Assembly (NCBI GenBank): GCA_018806915.1
Contig: JAGKQI010000100.1
Location: forward strand, 434,001-498,000
Source of the DNA: Phytophthora colocasiae
Lineage: Eukaryota; Oomycota; Peronosporomycetes; Peronosporales; Peronosporaceae
DNA: 64,000 nucleotides
Direction of reading: 5' to 3'
Numbering within the stretch: position 1 is the first letter of the stretch; every line of letters starts with the position of its first letter. The notes beneath the pieces are model-generated. The model worked only from the letters and a program-made list of their open reading frames with translations. It was not told the DNA's origin and made no database searches. Below, piece after piece: positions 38,522 to 49,854 of the stretch. A program made the translations under genes and the position numbers.

Positions 38522-40495
38522 TCAGTCAGCAAATAAGGGTTCCGCAACACTCAGCTCGAACTCGTGCCGGTGGTGAACGTACGCCCATTCCGCAAACTCG
38601 AATCGCTTACCTGTAGCAACAAGAGCCTCCTTCAGAGTCTCAATTAAGCAGCCCTCACGGCAATTCTGGTACAAAAACCACAAAATACCAAAGTGGGAAC
38701 AGCACGCTAGCACGTTGTTTGCACAATTCACTGTAGTAATTCGACAAAGCTCAGGTTGACGAGAATAAAGCCACTCAAGTACTTCCAAGTTGCCCATACA
38801 AACTGCACCGCGTATGGCTTTGTCCGTAAACCCTTCTGTCCTGTTTTGGTCGAGCCACTTTATCACTGCAAGGTGATTGGTTTCTGCTGCTTTATCCATC
38901 GCTTCCGTGGTGCAGCCCTCCGATCGATTCGCGTGAAGCCATTTCACCACATAGAGGTGTCCATCTTCAGCAGCAAAATCCATGGCGTCAGTTGTACAAC
39001 CCTCCGTTCTATTGGAATGAAGCCACTTCACCACGTCTAGGTGTCCGTGTCCAGCGGCAGCATTCATAGCATCGGTTGTACAACCTTCCGTTCTATTGGA
39101 GTGGAGCCACTTTACCATTTCAAGATCTCCTTTTTTCGCAGCCCCATCCATTGCCGTAATTGTGCAACTTGCATTGGTGTTCTCATGAAACCATTGGACC
39201 ACATCTAAATGACCTCGGATAGCAGCAGTAGTCATAGTACCATCGTAGCATCCTTCTCTACAATTTTCGTGAAGCCACTTCACGACATCCAGGTGGCCAT
39301 TTATCGCTGCATCATGCATCGTATCCATACTGCACCTGTGTGAGGTATTATCGTGAAGCCATTCTACAATACTGAGGTATCCACCCTCTGCGGCACAGTT
39401 TATGGCTTTATTCGCTGAGAATCCTGCGGCTACGAGGCACTTTACAATATCAAGATGACCATTTCTTGCAGCTGCTGCAACAGCTTCTGATGAAGAAATG
39501 TTTTCAATGCGAAACGAAAGCAGTAAGCGAATAATATCCAGGTGGCCATTTCCAGCAGCACTTGAATATGCATGACGAACGTCGCACATTTGCAGGTAGT
39601 GGTGAATTAACCAAGTGAGAGTAGCGATATGTCCCCAAGCTGCTGCCATCCAAACCTTAATCTTGTATTGTGGAGTTTCCTTTAATGAATGGTAACGCTT
39701 GGAAAGAAAAACGTTTCGATTCGGCTCGTCCATCATCCACTGTAGTACATGAAGGTGACCGCAATCGGTAGCAGCCTGCACAACTCTAAGCAAATCCACT
39801 TCATCCAGTGCATAATGAATGTTGCAAGCCCATCTAACCATTGTCAAGTCTCCTTTTTCAGCTGCAACGTGCGCCCACCCTGCGATGTCATCCGCAGAGG
39901 CGGTCGGTAGCCTCTTTTGTAACCATTTCGCCAATTCGAACTGCCCTTGTAAAATAGCTATATGAACAATGTAAGCATCCCACTGGACATCACATTTGCA
40001 CTCAAGTAGCCACTTTACAATGTCGGATAGGCCACGTTCTGTAGCAGCTATAATAGGTTGCTTCAGAACTCGACAGTCTCGAAAGTGTTGTGTCAATAGT
40101 TGAACCATTTTCAAGTTCTCCATCTCCACCGTCTTGCTCAAACATTTCTCGAATTGCCATTGTCGATAGTCAGATCGATGCCAAAAACCGCTGGATGGGT
40201 TAGCAACGTTCTGTCTTGCAATAAGTCGTTCAACTAGATGATGGAAGTTGGACGCGCAGGCTTCGGTAAGAGTCCACTTCCAGGAGCCATCGAGAAATTC
40301 ATCAAGTTTGGCAACAATATGAGGCACACACAGTATATCGGGACCATTTTGAACAACCACTCGTACACAGGTTAGCGGTATCGGGAAGTTGTTTCTGGGC
40401 TGATCGTCAAGGAGCGGAGGATTTATTTGGTTTTGCTTGTTTCTTCCAGTCATCGTCTCAAATGGTCGTCTGATGGGAATCGTGAAGGTTGGCAT
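38522..40495 (-). CDS. AnkB3: ankyrin-repeat protein family B, intact 657 aa
   Basis: The first ATG at 40495 adds 14 residues ('MPTFTIPIRRPFET') before the family ATG at 40453; in AnkB1 the same leader is a separate short ORF. Which start is used is uncertain. The N-terminal 'PHIVAKLDEFLDGS', degenerate repeats, regular 28-residue repeats and the C-terminal 'FGILWFLYQNCREGC' are all present. Differs from AnkB1 by many substitutions in the middle repeats, where it resembles AnkB2 ('RNVFLSKRYHSLKETPQ'). Presumed scaffold, partner unknown. Confidence 0.89.
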   Translation of the reverse strand: MPTFTIPIRRPFETMTGRNKQNQINPPLLDDQPRNNFPIPLTCVRVVVQNGPDILCVPHIVAKLDEFLDGSWKWTLTEACASNFHHLVERLIARQNVANPSSGFWHRSDYRQWQFEKCLSKTVEMENLKMVQLLTQHFRDCRVLKQPIIAATERGLSDIVKWLLECKCDVQWDAYIVHIAILQGQFELAKWLQKRLPTASADDIAGWAHVAAEKGDLTMVRWACNIHYALDEVDLLRVVQAATDCGHLHVLQWMMDEPNRNVFLSKRYHSLKETPQYKIKVWMAAAWGHIATLTWLIHHYLQMCDVRHAYSSAAGNGHLDIIRLLLSFRIENISSSEAVAAAARNGHLDIVKCLVAAGFSANKAINCAAEGGYLSIVEWLHDNTSHRCSMDTMHDAAINGHLDVVKWLHENCREGCYDGTMTTAAIRGHLDVVQWFHENTNASCTITAMDGAAKKGDLEMVKWLHSNRTEGCTTDAMNAAAGHGHLDVVKWLHSNRTEGCTTDAMDFAAEDGHLYVVKWLHANRSEGCTTEAMDKAAETNHLAVIKWLDQNRTEGFTDKAIRGAVCMGNLEVLEWLYSRQPELCRITTVNCANNVLACCSHFGILWFLYQNCREGCLIETLKEALVATGKRFEFAEWAYVHHRHEFELSVAEPLFAD

Positions 40496-40762
40496 ATGAA
40501 TTCTAAGTGATATTGCATTCTTGGAATGCTGATCCTTTCTTCGAAAAGAAGCCAGATTTCTGACTGAAGCTAGTAGACACCTATCGATAATCGTTCTTGA
40601 AGGACTTGAAGTGATCTCTAGAATATTTGATGTTTGATCTCTTCAAGCGCTGCACAGTCGTCCTGGAAAAGGCAAAAGCCATCAATCTTGTCAGTTGGTG
40701 ACAAGATTGAAAGCTTTTGGCAGCACCATTTTCCATCGAGAAATGCAATCGGTTAAAAAAGG
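40496..40762. other. AnkB3 5' flank and joined C-segment pieces
   Basis: Matches the AnkB1 5' flank to about 40632, then jumps to sequence equivalent to 13880-13990 of unit 1. The 44-codon ORF is absent from its usual place here. No gene is seen. Confidence 0.55.
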
Positions 40763-42771
40763 AAAAGATTGTGGAGAAATCATCGGAGAAGTCGCACGTG
40801 CCGTTCGCCCTACCATGAGTAGACTGCAACATTGTGTCCAACAACTGCGACTTGATGAGGGTGTAGCCCTAGTTTTTTCTTGCTTTTTTTGGCTTGCTGG
40901 GGCGTCATGCTGCTGGCTGGGTCACAAATTCAGAAGTGGCGATCTCTGTGGGCTCCATGGAGTCAAAAAATTTCTGCGGCATTGGATTGGCGGCTACTAC
41001 TATTTACGAAACCGAGCGATCTTAAGCTAGAATGGAGACAGAGGCACAAGACTCTCCTCGTTCTTTGGCGAGTCCACACTGCAATTGTTTTTCACGCAAC
41101 GTGGAGACTCCGAAATGATATTCACTTTCGTGAAACACGAGTTGAGAGACCAAGCACACAAGTGGTGCTAGGTTCCTTCCGCAGACTGTCAATTCATCTA
41201 CTCTCATGCGGAAAAGATTGGTGTTGATGAGACCGTAGTCGTCGAAGTCGTTCGACAACTTGGTTTGGAACCACCGTCCGCTGAAGTTTTACCTCCCCCT
41301 AAACATCGACTTTGGATCCCTCGTACGTGATGGTCAAGTGATTTCCAGTTTTAATATCTTAAGTTTTAGTTAGCAAAGCGAGAAGTCCGATAACTGTTAA
41401 TCAACTAAATTCTTCTTCTAACTGGACACGATAAAAAGCAGTGTTCAACTGTCTCAATCGCTGTGCATGATTCTCGAACGCATTGCTGGACAGTAGGGTT
41501 AAGCGTTTTCAAGAAATATAGCCGTGAGTCAAGTATGAGATCTCCAAAAATCATTCGGAGCATCACACCATGGACAACCGGGAGAAGACAGCGTCGCAGC
41601 GATACATATTCCGATAATGTCTTGTGAATCCGGGCTTGGGGGCATCCAAGCTCCTTCAGCGGGTGAGGGTCACCGACGTAGTCAGGCAGAGCACATCGAT
41701 CCAATCATTTGGCTTCAAGTTAGGAAAGAAACGCGTTCCTTTCCCGAACTCAACGCCAAAAACTAGTGGGAAAATTCCTCTAGTGGAGGCTCGTATTTCA
41801 CCAACCGTTGGGTGAGGCAGCACTCGATCAAATATCTGGGATAGTTGGTGATACAACGCGAATATGTCCGTCGCACGCACCTGAGGCATCATTGGTTGTA
41901 GATCATCATGAATCATACAAAAGAATTCAAAAGCCGTCGGCCACCTGAAGTCGTCACTTAGGAAATCTGCCAGGCTTTCTTGACGACCAGAGCTGTATGC
42001 ACTGTAGCTTCTTTGAAGAGCGTTGCAGCAGCGTCTAGACACTTTGATATTTTGTGGTTCTTGCAACATAACCATACCGAAGACAGCTCCAACGAATCTC
42101 TGAAGGAGGAGGCCCTGACGTCTGCACGCGAAGTACATGACCCGCGTTATTTCGATCCATTGTGTGGTATTGACAACGACAGTGACCACGACCCAGATTG
42201 GGATAAGAGCCATACCTGTAAGTAATAGTATCACCGCGATGATAAGGATACCCACGAGAACGTTTAGTAGGTGGAAGGCGAGTATCTCACCAGCTCGCTT
42301 GAAGATCTGTGAATGGGAGATCGCTGGTAAATTGTCCGACAAGTTGTGGGCTCGTGGAATCACCCCTGTTCATTGTTCATAGGGGCCCCCTGTTGTGATG
42401 CTTGTGGCAGCGGACGAGCGCGTTGATGCCATTCCTCACCCGTTACCGACACAAAAGCGCGTGAAGAACAAGGCAATGCTGGTCATCTGCGGCTCGAGGG
42501 CTGGTTTGATCGCCTCCACCACTCGTCTCGTGTATCTCACCACGACTCCAAATGACTCAATCCCGGACGAATTACTGCGTCGACATAAAGCTGCTACGTA
42601 CGTGGATGCAGTTCTCATCGCCAATACTCAAAACACTGGCACGAATGCTGCTGAGATGCTCAAATTGGCACAAGAAGCGTACGCGGAGAAAAGGGTACGA
42701 TGGAGAGTGGAAATTTCATCATCAGGGAGGCTGTGCTGCCTACAAAAGCCGTGAGTTGGCGTCGGCGCTTT
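40763..42771 (+). pseudogene. M24 peptidase-like gene of unit 3, split and truncated
   Basis: A short piece (40763-40820, 'GKDCGEIIGEVARAVRPTM') is separated from the rest (from about 42309, 'EWEIAGKLSDKLWARGIT') by a 1.49-kb inverted block. The 5' half of the gene is missing. Further damage: about 20 nt inserted near 42366-42388 and one extra base near 42692. The remaining frame reads 'AADERVDAIPHPLPTQKRVK'. Not functional. Confidence 0.82.
40821..42308 (-). other. Inverted and permuted C-segment block inside the M24 pseudogene
   Basis: Relative to C1 the block is reversed. It also begins and ends within what is one continuous point in C1: 'GCAGTCT' at the left edge and 'ACAGATCTTCAAG' at the right edge adjoin in C1 near 12524. 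The rest is in order a'-c'-b', a circular permutation. It carries the mosaic membrane/LINE frame (41656-42363, minus), the zf-RVT head (41405-41704, minus) and tail (40840-41227, plus). Confidence 0.7.
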
Positions 42772-42941
42772 GAACACCGAGTTGGGTGCTTGGTGCCGAA
42801 TCGTGTGGTGCCGAAGTAAAGCTTCACGCGAGATACCGAGGAGGGAGTCTGCAGTGCGCTTTGCCAGCGCATTCCTATCGGTAGATTGACGATCGCGTCG
42901 CGACATTCGCCCGTCAACTGTCCGGGACAATATACACGTGG

Positions 42942-44641
42942 TTACGAGCCGGTGTCTGGGTATTGGTCCTCCAACCAGTCTAGGATATGAGGGTGTTTGT
43001 GCTCTCGCGCAAAGAGTTTCGCTGTGGTGGAACAATCCTCCGATCCATGAGCTCGTAAGAACAACAGAACTTCAAAGTGTTGGCGATCAACAGCGGAATC
43101 CATCGCCTCTCTTGTGAAACCTTCCGAGCGATTAAGCTGAAGCCAACGCACTGATTTCAGGTGGCCATTACGTGCCGCATGGTTCATCGCTTTGGTCGTG
43201 CAGCCTTCCTCGCGGTTTTCGTGCAGCCACTTAACCACTGAAAGGTGCCCATTTTCAGCAGCCGAATCCATTGCGTCAGATGACCACTCCACCTTTTGTC
43301 GATCATGAAGCAATTGTAGCATCTCAAGGTTGCCATTGCGAGCCATCATGCTTGTGGTGGAGGGTAAGAAACACAAAGTAGGATAGATTTGAAGCAGCCA
43401 CTTGACAATTTCAAGATGACCCATCGTAGCTGCCGATGTTAGAGCCCAATTCGTACAAGTCGGACCTCCACTCTCCCCATTTGCCTGCATATCTACGGCT
43501 AGCGCGTGGAGAAACTTCAGTACTTCGAATGGCCACTATTCGCTGCTCTATCCATAGCGCTCTGGCACGGTCTCTCGATTCCATGAATCGATGGGAAAAG
43601 CTGATTGCCATATTGCTCGAGAAGCCACTTGATCACGTGTAAGTGTCCGTACGCAGCAGCTTCGACCATCATCCGTTCAGGTTTACAAGCTAGGTCCGCC
43701 TCACATAGATACTCCAGAATGTGCAGGTGGCCCTGGTGAATAGCGTAAGTTGCTGCGAAGTGAGGGTACGATACTCCGCCACGCTCTAAAAGATACTCCA
43801 CTACATCCAAATGACCACCACCACATGCTGCTTGCACGGCTTCTCGTTCTCCTTCTATGGTCTCATTCTCTATGAGCCACTGCACCATATCCAACCGCCC
43901 AATCTTTGCTGCTTCCTCTAAGGCTCTGTCTGATTCTCCACCAAAACATTGTTCAGAGATCCACTGTAACATTTCCATGTGACCCCCAATAGCAGCATCG
44001 TTTATAGATGGAGGAGGAAGCAAGATCTCTGCTTCGTAAACCACATCGAGAAGCCATTGGACTAAGTTCATGTCGCCTTGCCGCACAGCAGACGACATCA
44101 CATTATCCAAGTTCCTCGGAGCGTCAGGTGTGTTTTCATATAACCACTGAGCCATTTCTCCGTGCCCATATCTGATAGCAATCTCCGTATCATCTCGGCC
44201 CCAAAGAATCACATTCCTTCCATCATCCACGTTAGGACGACCATACTCGAATAAATACTGCAGTATTTCCATCCGTCCATGACGAGCTGCTTCTTCCACC
44301 ACCTTTTCATCCGCTGTACAACCAGAAAAATGTTCTATAACCCATTTCACAAAATTCAAATCTCCATACTCCACCACCGCCCGTAGAGACTTCGTGAACT
44401 GGAAGCGGTAATAATGGATGTCGGTGCGCAGATAGCGACAGAGAGACCAGTTTGTACCCATTTCCATTGCAGGGTCACTGTTGTGCCAGATCCGGTCCAG
44501 TAGACACGTCGACCCCACCAAGCAGGCTTTGTCCAGTGGAATCAACACCGAACCATCCAGGAACGAAGAAATGAGGATACCGCTATGACCCAATGCTGCG
44601 ATAGCAGGAAACGGCTTCAGCGTGAGCTGGACCGCTGTCAA
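42942..44641 (-). pseudogene. AnkA4: ankyrin family A, start codon lost, one frameshift
   Basis: A deletion next to 44641 removed the family ATG and first residues; the frame now begins at a TTG equivalent to residue 5. A one-base deletion near 43529 (CTTCGAATGG for CTTCGAAATGG) splits the gene into 43517-44641 and 42942-43490. The C-terminal part keeps the likely original family ending ('STTAKLFAREHKHPHILDWL'), absent from AnkA2. Repeats are otherwise as in AnkA2. Confidence 0.88.
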
Positions 44642-44739
44642 GATATCTCTCTTTTTCTTACTTGATCTATTTCAGAAAACTAATATGTTGCAGAAATATT
44701 TATATTGAAACAATTTTCGACGGAAATAATTGTCTGGTA

Positions 44740-46607
44740 CAGTACCTAAATATTCTAAATAGGAGGTTATTCCTGCTCGAACTTCTCTCTCATTTGTCAT
44801 TTTACTCTACCAAATTCCCTCTGGCTAACGATTTCCCCTCACTAGCGATGGCAGCTCCACTTCCTGAGCAACACAAGCAAGTACGCACAACCTTCACCAA
44901 CGCTCAACGTCTCGAAATCTGCGCCTACAAAGATCAGAATCCCAGTGTCACACAGAGTCAATTGGCCACTTGGGCCCAAGAGACCTTCGAACTGCCACGC
45001 AAACCGTCGCAAGCCATGATCTCCAAACTCCTCAAAAGGAAACTCGATCTGGAGAATATGACTACTGAGGAGTTGGTCTGCAAGTCACGCCGTACTGTGC
45101 GGTTCCCGAAACTGGACGCTGCACTTGCTCGATGGGTTGCTTTCTGTGAAGAGAGTGGGGTCCCAGTGACGGGGGAATCCATCCGAGTGAAGGCCGCGAG
45201 GTTCGCGGAGATTCTGGAAATTGATACCCCCTTGACTTTCTCGAACGGATGGCTGTACAAATTCAACGAACGTCACGGCTTCGGCGGCCAACGAGCTACG
45301 AAAGACAGCAAAGAGTCTATGGAACAAGCAGTGGGTGATGTCCTGCAACGACTACGGGACTTCGAGCCGAGAGATATTTTCAGTATGGACGAAACGGGGT
45401 TGTTGTTTACGATGTTCCCAGACCGCAACAGGACGTGGGGGGCCAAACGCTTGACCATCGGGTTGACGTGTAATAGTGACGGGTCGGAGAAGTTGCCACC
45501 GCTTTTCATCGGTAAAGCGGAGAAACCGAGAGGGTTCACGAACTCAACCGCGTTGGAAATGAACTATTTTCACAATGCCAACGGGTTGATGACGCGTGAG
45601 ATCTTCTCCAAGTGGCTGAAGGACGTGGATTCCAGATTCGGAGAGCAGCAGCGCAAGTGTTTATTGGTCGTGGATAGTGTGACTGTTCATGCTGGTTTTG
45701 TTGCTGGAGGACTGAGTAACGTTGAGGTGATTTTTCTTCCACCTGGAACTCCAGTCAGCTTCCAGCCACTAGCAGCTGGAATCGTTCCTGCTTTCAAGAA
45801 ACGCTACCGACGACGACAGATCCAGCATGCGCTGGACCAACTGGATGCGGATGCAGACGTGAACACTGTCGCAAGGTTTGACAGTGTAGGTGTGAAGCAG
45901 GCGATGTCGTGGTGCATCGAGTGCTGGAACGCAGTGCCGTCTTCACTAATCAGAAATTCCTGGCATGAGGCTGGTTTGGTACCTACAGAGAACGTCGATA
46001 TCGAATATCGCAGAGAGGAGGACGCTATCTCGGAAGAACTATCTCTGATGCTATCGTGGCTGCATGTGGCGCATCCACTGACGGTGGAGGACCTCGTGAG
46101 TTTACCAGAAGAGAGTGTGATCATGGATGTTCCGACGGACGAAGATTTCTGTACCTTTGTGGAGTCTGTGAGGGTGGCCAGTCAACAGCCAGTTCCTAAA
46201 GCAGCAGTGGTTGATGGAGGTTTGAGTGTAGAGGAACTGAAGGAACATCTCATGTGGATCGCCAAACTGCTCATTTATGCTGACGAGAAAGGAGTATCAG
46301 CAGAATCAGTGAGTGGCATGCGTGTTCTGCAACGAGACTTCCGAGACAAACTCAATAAGAAACAGATTGGGAGGAACTAACAAGAGGGATGTATCACATG
46401 TGATGTAATGAGAAGCTTGTAAGCTTTACAGTGTAAAGCATACTGAGTTCCTTGGGTTGAAACATCCTTTGTAGTTGTTATCTCGTCCGACCTAGATCAT
46501 CGCAGTAGCTGTGGAGCATGATCCTAGCCATAGGACATAACTGCAAAGTGCCCATGGTCAACAGTATAATTGCTGTGTGGGGAAATCGTTAGCCAGAGGG
46601 AATTTGG
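44740..46607 (+). mobile_element. Pogo/Tigger-like transposon T4, 3' end truncated
   Basis: Starts CAGT at 44740, but the next bases ATTACGCA are deleted, giving CAGTACCTAAATATTC. The 3' repeat stops at AATTTGG (46601-46607) before the common spacer. Confidence 0.85.
44848..46380 (+). CDS. T4 pogo-like transposase, intact 510 aa, third catalytic acid replaced
   Basis: ATG at 44848 matches the other copies. The frame is open upstream to a non-ATG codon at 44662, but that extension lies in the AnkA4 flank and terminal repeat and is rejected. Same domain order as T3. 'FSMDETG' and 'VVDSVTVHAG' are present; the third position again reads 'QPLAAGIV'. Unlike T3 it has 'HAGFVAGGL' where others have 'HAGFDAGGL'. 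Shares T2-specific variants ('DIFSMDETG', 'VPSSLIRNSW'). Confidence 0.87.
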   Translation: MAAPLPEQHKQVRTTFTNAQRLEICAYKDQNPSVTQSQLATWAQETFELPRKPSQAMISKLLKRKLDLENMTTEELVCKSRRTVRFPKLDAALARWVAFCEESGVPVTGESIRVKAARFAEILEIDTPLTFSNGWLYKFNERHGFGGQRATKDSKESMEQAVGDVLQRLRDFEPRDIFSMDETGLLFTMFPDRNRTWGAKRLTIGLTCNSDGSEKLPPLFIGKAEKPRGFTNSTALEMNYFHNANGLMTREIFSKWLKDVDSRFGEQQRKCLLVVDSVTVHAGFVAGGLSNVEVIFLPPGTPVSFQPLAAGIVPAFKKRYRRRQIQHALDQLDADADVNTVARFDSVGVKQAMSWCIECWNAVPSSLIRNSWHEAGLVPTENVDIEYRREEDAISEELSLMLSWLHVAHPLTVEDLVSLPEESVIMDVPTDEDFCTFVESVRVASQQPVPKAAVVDGGLSVEELKEHLMWIAKLLIYADEKGVSAESVSGMRVLQRDFRDKLNKKQIGRN

Positions 46608-47045
46608 CGAGGTTTTCTTATGCAACCAACCAAACAAAAACCTACTCTGAGCTTTGTATTAGGAGCAAAGTAAAAAAACTACAACAATGACACAAGATGC
46701 TTAGCAACTCTAAAAGCCTTTGAAGAAGATTTTCGCGCATATGCAGGAAAGCAGCAATATAATGCTTGTTTGCCTTCGCGAGAGCCCGACACAAATGCCG
46801 GAACTTCCTAGTGGCACCAATAATATTCATGTAGGCAATCTATTGAAGTATTGTTGCCTTCTGCTAAAGTTGGATTATCTACTACAAGTTTGGTTTTCAA
46901 TTACAAACGGAAGACCATATTCGGAGCGTCCATTTCATTGGTACATGGACATAAGCAACTAAAGTGAACTTTTTTTTATTTTTTCTGGAAGTACCGGTAA
47001 TGTCGATCTCAGCAAATAATTCGATTAAAACTGCTGAGCAAGTAG
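46381..47045. other. T4 3' UTR, truncated terminal repeat and unit spacer
   Basis: No gene is seen. Same layout as downstream of T2, with small deletions near 46845 (ATTGAAGTATTG) and 46945. Confidence 0.65.
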
Positions 47046-49017
47046 TCAATCCACTCCGTCAGCAAATAAGGGTTCCGCAACAGCCAGCTCGAACTCGTGC
47101 CGGTGGTGAACGTACGCCCATTCCGCAAACTCTAGTCGCTTACCTGTAGCAACAAGAGCCTTCTTCAGAGTATCAATTAAGCAGCACTCATGGCAATTCT
47201 GGTACAAAAACCACAAAATGCCAAAGTGGGAACAGTAAGCTAGCACGACGTTTGCACAATCCACTGCAGTAAGTCGACAAAGCTCAGGTTGACGAGAATA
47301 AAGCCACTCAAGTACTTCCAAGTTGCCCATACGAACTGCACCGCGTATGGCTTTGTCCGTAAACCCTTCTGTCCTGTTTTGGTCGAGCCACTTTAGCACT
47401 GCAAGATGATTGTTTTGTGCTGCTTTATCCATCGCTTCCGTGGTGCAGCCCTCCGATCGATTCGCGTGAAGCCATTTCACCACATCGAGGTTTCCATCTT
47501 CAGCAGCAGAATCCATGGCGTGAGTTGTACAACCCTCCGTTCTATTGGAATGAAGCCACTTCACCACGTCTAGGTGTCCGTGTCCAGCGGCAGCATTCAT
47601 AGCATCGGTTGTACAGCCTTCCGTTCTATTGGAGTGGAGCCACTTTACCATTTCAAGATCTCCTTTTTTCGCAGCCCCATCCATTGCTCTTATTGTGCAA
47701 CTTGCATTGGTGTTCTCATGAAACCATTGAACCACATCTAAATGACCTTGAATAGCAGTATCAGTCATAGTATCATCGTAGCATCCTTCTCTACAATTTT
47801 CATGAAGCCACTTCACGACATCCAGGTGGCCGTTTATCGCTGCACGATACATCGTAACCCTACTGCAGCTGTGCGGGGTATTTTCGTGTAGCCACCTCAC
47901 GGTATCGAGGAATCCATACTTTGCGGCACAGTCTATGGCGTTATACGTTGAGAATCCTGCGGCTACGAGGCACTTTACAATATCAAGATGACCATTTGTT
48001 GCAGCTGCACCAACAGCTCCTGATGAAGAAATGCTTCCAATGGACGAAAGCAGTAAGCGAATAATATCCAGGTGGCCATTTCCAGCAGCACTTGAATATG
48101 CACAACGAACGTCGCACATTTGCAGGTAGTGGTGAATCAACCAAGTGAGAGTGGTGAAATGTCCACGAGATGCTGCCATAGAAACATCAATCTTCACTGA
48201 TGGAATTTGCTGTAGTTCTGTAGGGAAAAGCTTCTGAAGTAAAGCTTTTCGATCCGATATGCCCATAATCCACTGTAGTACATGAAGGTGACCGTAATTG
48301 GTAGCTTAACCTGCACAACTCCAACCAAATCCACTTCTTCAGTGCATAACGAGGGTTCTGATCAGTATCCCGCTCAGTCAGTATGTCGCAAGCCCATTTA
48401 ACCATTGCCAAGTCTCCTTTTTCAGCTGCTGCTTGCGCCCACCCTGCGATGTCATCCGCAGAGGCGGTCGGTAGCCTCTTTTGTAACCATTTCGCCAATT
48501 CAAACTGCCCTTGTAAAATAGCTACACGAACAATATAAGGATCCCACTGGACATGGCAGTCGCACTCAAGTAGCCACTTTACAATGTCGGATAGGCCACG
48601 TTTTGTAGCAGCTGTAACTAGTTGTTTCCCAACACAGCCGTTTCGAAAGTGTTTTGTCAATAGTTGAACCATTTTCAAGTTCTCCACCTCCACCGTCTTG
48701 CTCAAACATTTCTCGAATTGCCATTGTCGAAAGTCAGATCGATGCCAAAAAACTTTGGATGGGTTAGCAGCTTTCTGTCTTGCAAGAAGTCGTTCAACTA
48801 GATGATGGAAGTTGGACGCGCAGGCTTCGGTAAGTGTCCATTTCCAGGAGCCATCGAGAAACTCATCAAGTTTGGCAACAATATGAGGCACACACAGTAT
48901 ATCGGGACCATTTTGAACTACCACTCGTACACAGGTTAGCGATATCGGGAAGTTGTTGCTGGGCAGATCGTCAAGGAGCGGAAGATTTATTCGGCTTCGC
49001 TTGTTGCTTCCAGTCAT
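47046..49017 (-). pseudogene. AnkB4: ankyrin family B, frameshifted
   Basis: ATG at 49017, and the N-terminal half matches AnkB1 almost exactly. Two indels break the frame: a C missing near 48341 (CTTCTTCAGTG for CTTCTTCCAGTG) and TT inserted near 48306 (TAGCTTAACC for TAGCAACC). The remaining frame 47046-48266 is open to the C terminus ('LFADGVD'). Its 3' half is closer to AnkB2 ('NRTEGCTTHAMDSAAEDGNL'), its 5' half closer to AnkB1, so the copy looks recombinant. Confidence 0.87.
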
Positions 49018-49243
49018 CGTGTCAAATGGAGTCGTCTGATGGGAATCGTGAAGGGTGGCATATGAATTCTAAGTGATATTGCATTCTTGGAATGCTGATC
49101 CTTTCTTCGAAAAGAAGCCAGATTTCTGACTGAAGCTAGTAGACACCTATCGAGAATCGTTCTTGAAGGACTTGAAGTGATCTCTAGAAAAATATTTGAT
49201 GTTTGCTGTGGTTCATATCTGAATTTGTGACCCAGCCAGCAGC

Positions 49244-49378
49244 ATGACGCCCCAGCAAGCCAAAACAAGCAAGAAAAAACTAGGGCTACACCCTCATCAA
49301 GTCGCAGTTGTTGGACACAATGTTGCAGTCTACGGATCTTCAAGCGAGCTGGTGAGATACTCGCCTTCCACCTACTAA
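49244..49378 (+). CDS. Conserved 44-codon ORF, C segment 4
   Basis: Same ORF as at 12435-12569 ('MTPQQAKTSKKKLG' ... 'YSPSTY'). Unknown function; conservation of length and frame across units 1, 4 and 5 is the only support. Confidence 0.42.
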   Translation: MTPQQAKTSKKKLGLHPHQVAVVGHNVAVYGSSSELVRYSPSTY

Positions 49379-49386
49379 ACATTCTC

Positions 49387-49854
49387 GTGGGTATCCTTGG
49401 AATCATCTCGGTGATACTGTTACTTACAAGCATGGCTCTTATCCCAATCTGGGTCGTGGTCACTGTCGTTGTCGATGCTACACAATGGATCGAAATAACG
49501 CGGGTCATGTACTTCGCGTTGGCTGTGCTGGCTGTACTCTACACAATTTTTCTGGTGATTGATTTCCCTTTAGCTTAACCGTAATATTCCTCTTTGTCTG
49601 CCTTGGGGCCTCGAGCGGATCTATTCTTCAATTTAGCTAATGCCATTACAGCTTTGGTGAAAACCGACGTCAAGTTAGCAAACTTTGTCACTACTGAAGA
49701 TTTAGAGGCTCATGAGACGAGTGCCAGCATCGCTTTGGATCTCCTGACTGATATCATATCGGTACCCTCCTTCAGCGAATTTACATGCCACGACGAATCT
49801 GGCTCGCCGTCATTTATTTTGCTGTTACACGCATTTTCTTCTTCGCCCAACTAA
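49387..49854 (+). pseudogene. Membrane-protein-like ORF of unit 4, frameshifted
   Basis: Equivalent of 62835-63302. The first helices are intact ('GIISVILLLTSMALIPIW', 'FALAVLAVLYTIFLVIDF'). TT inserted near 49576 (TAGCTTAACC for TAGCAACC) gives a stop, and bases are also lost near 49614. The downstream part is open in another frame (49594-49854). Confidence 0.6.

Noticed and set aside
44662..44847. N-terminal extension of the T4 transposase giving 572 codons
   Set aside because: It begins at a non-ATG codon and covers AnkA4 5' flank and the T terminal repeat; other copies lack it. ATG 44848 is used.
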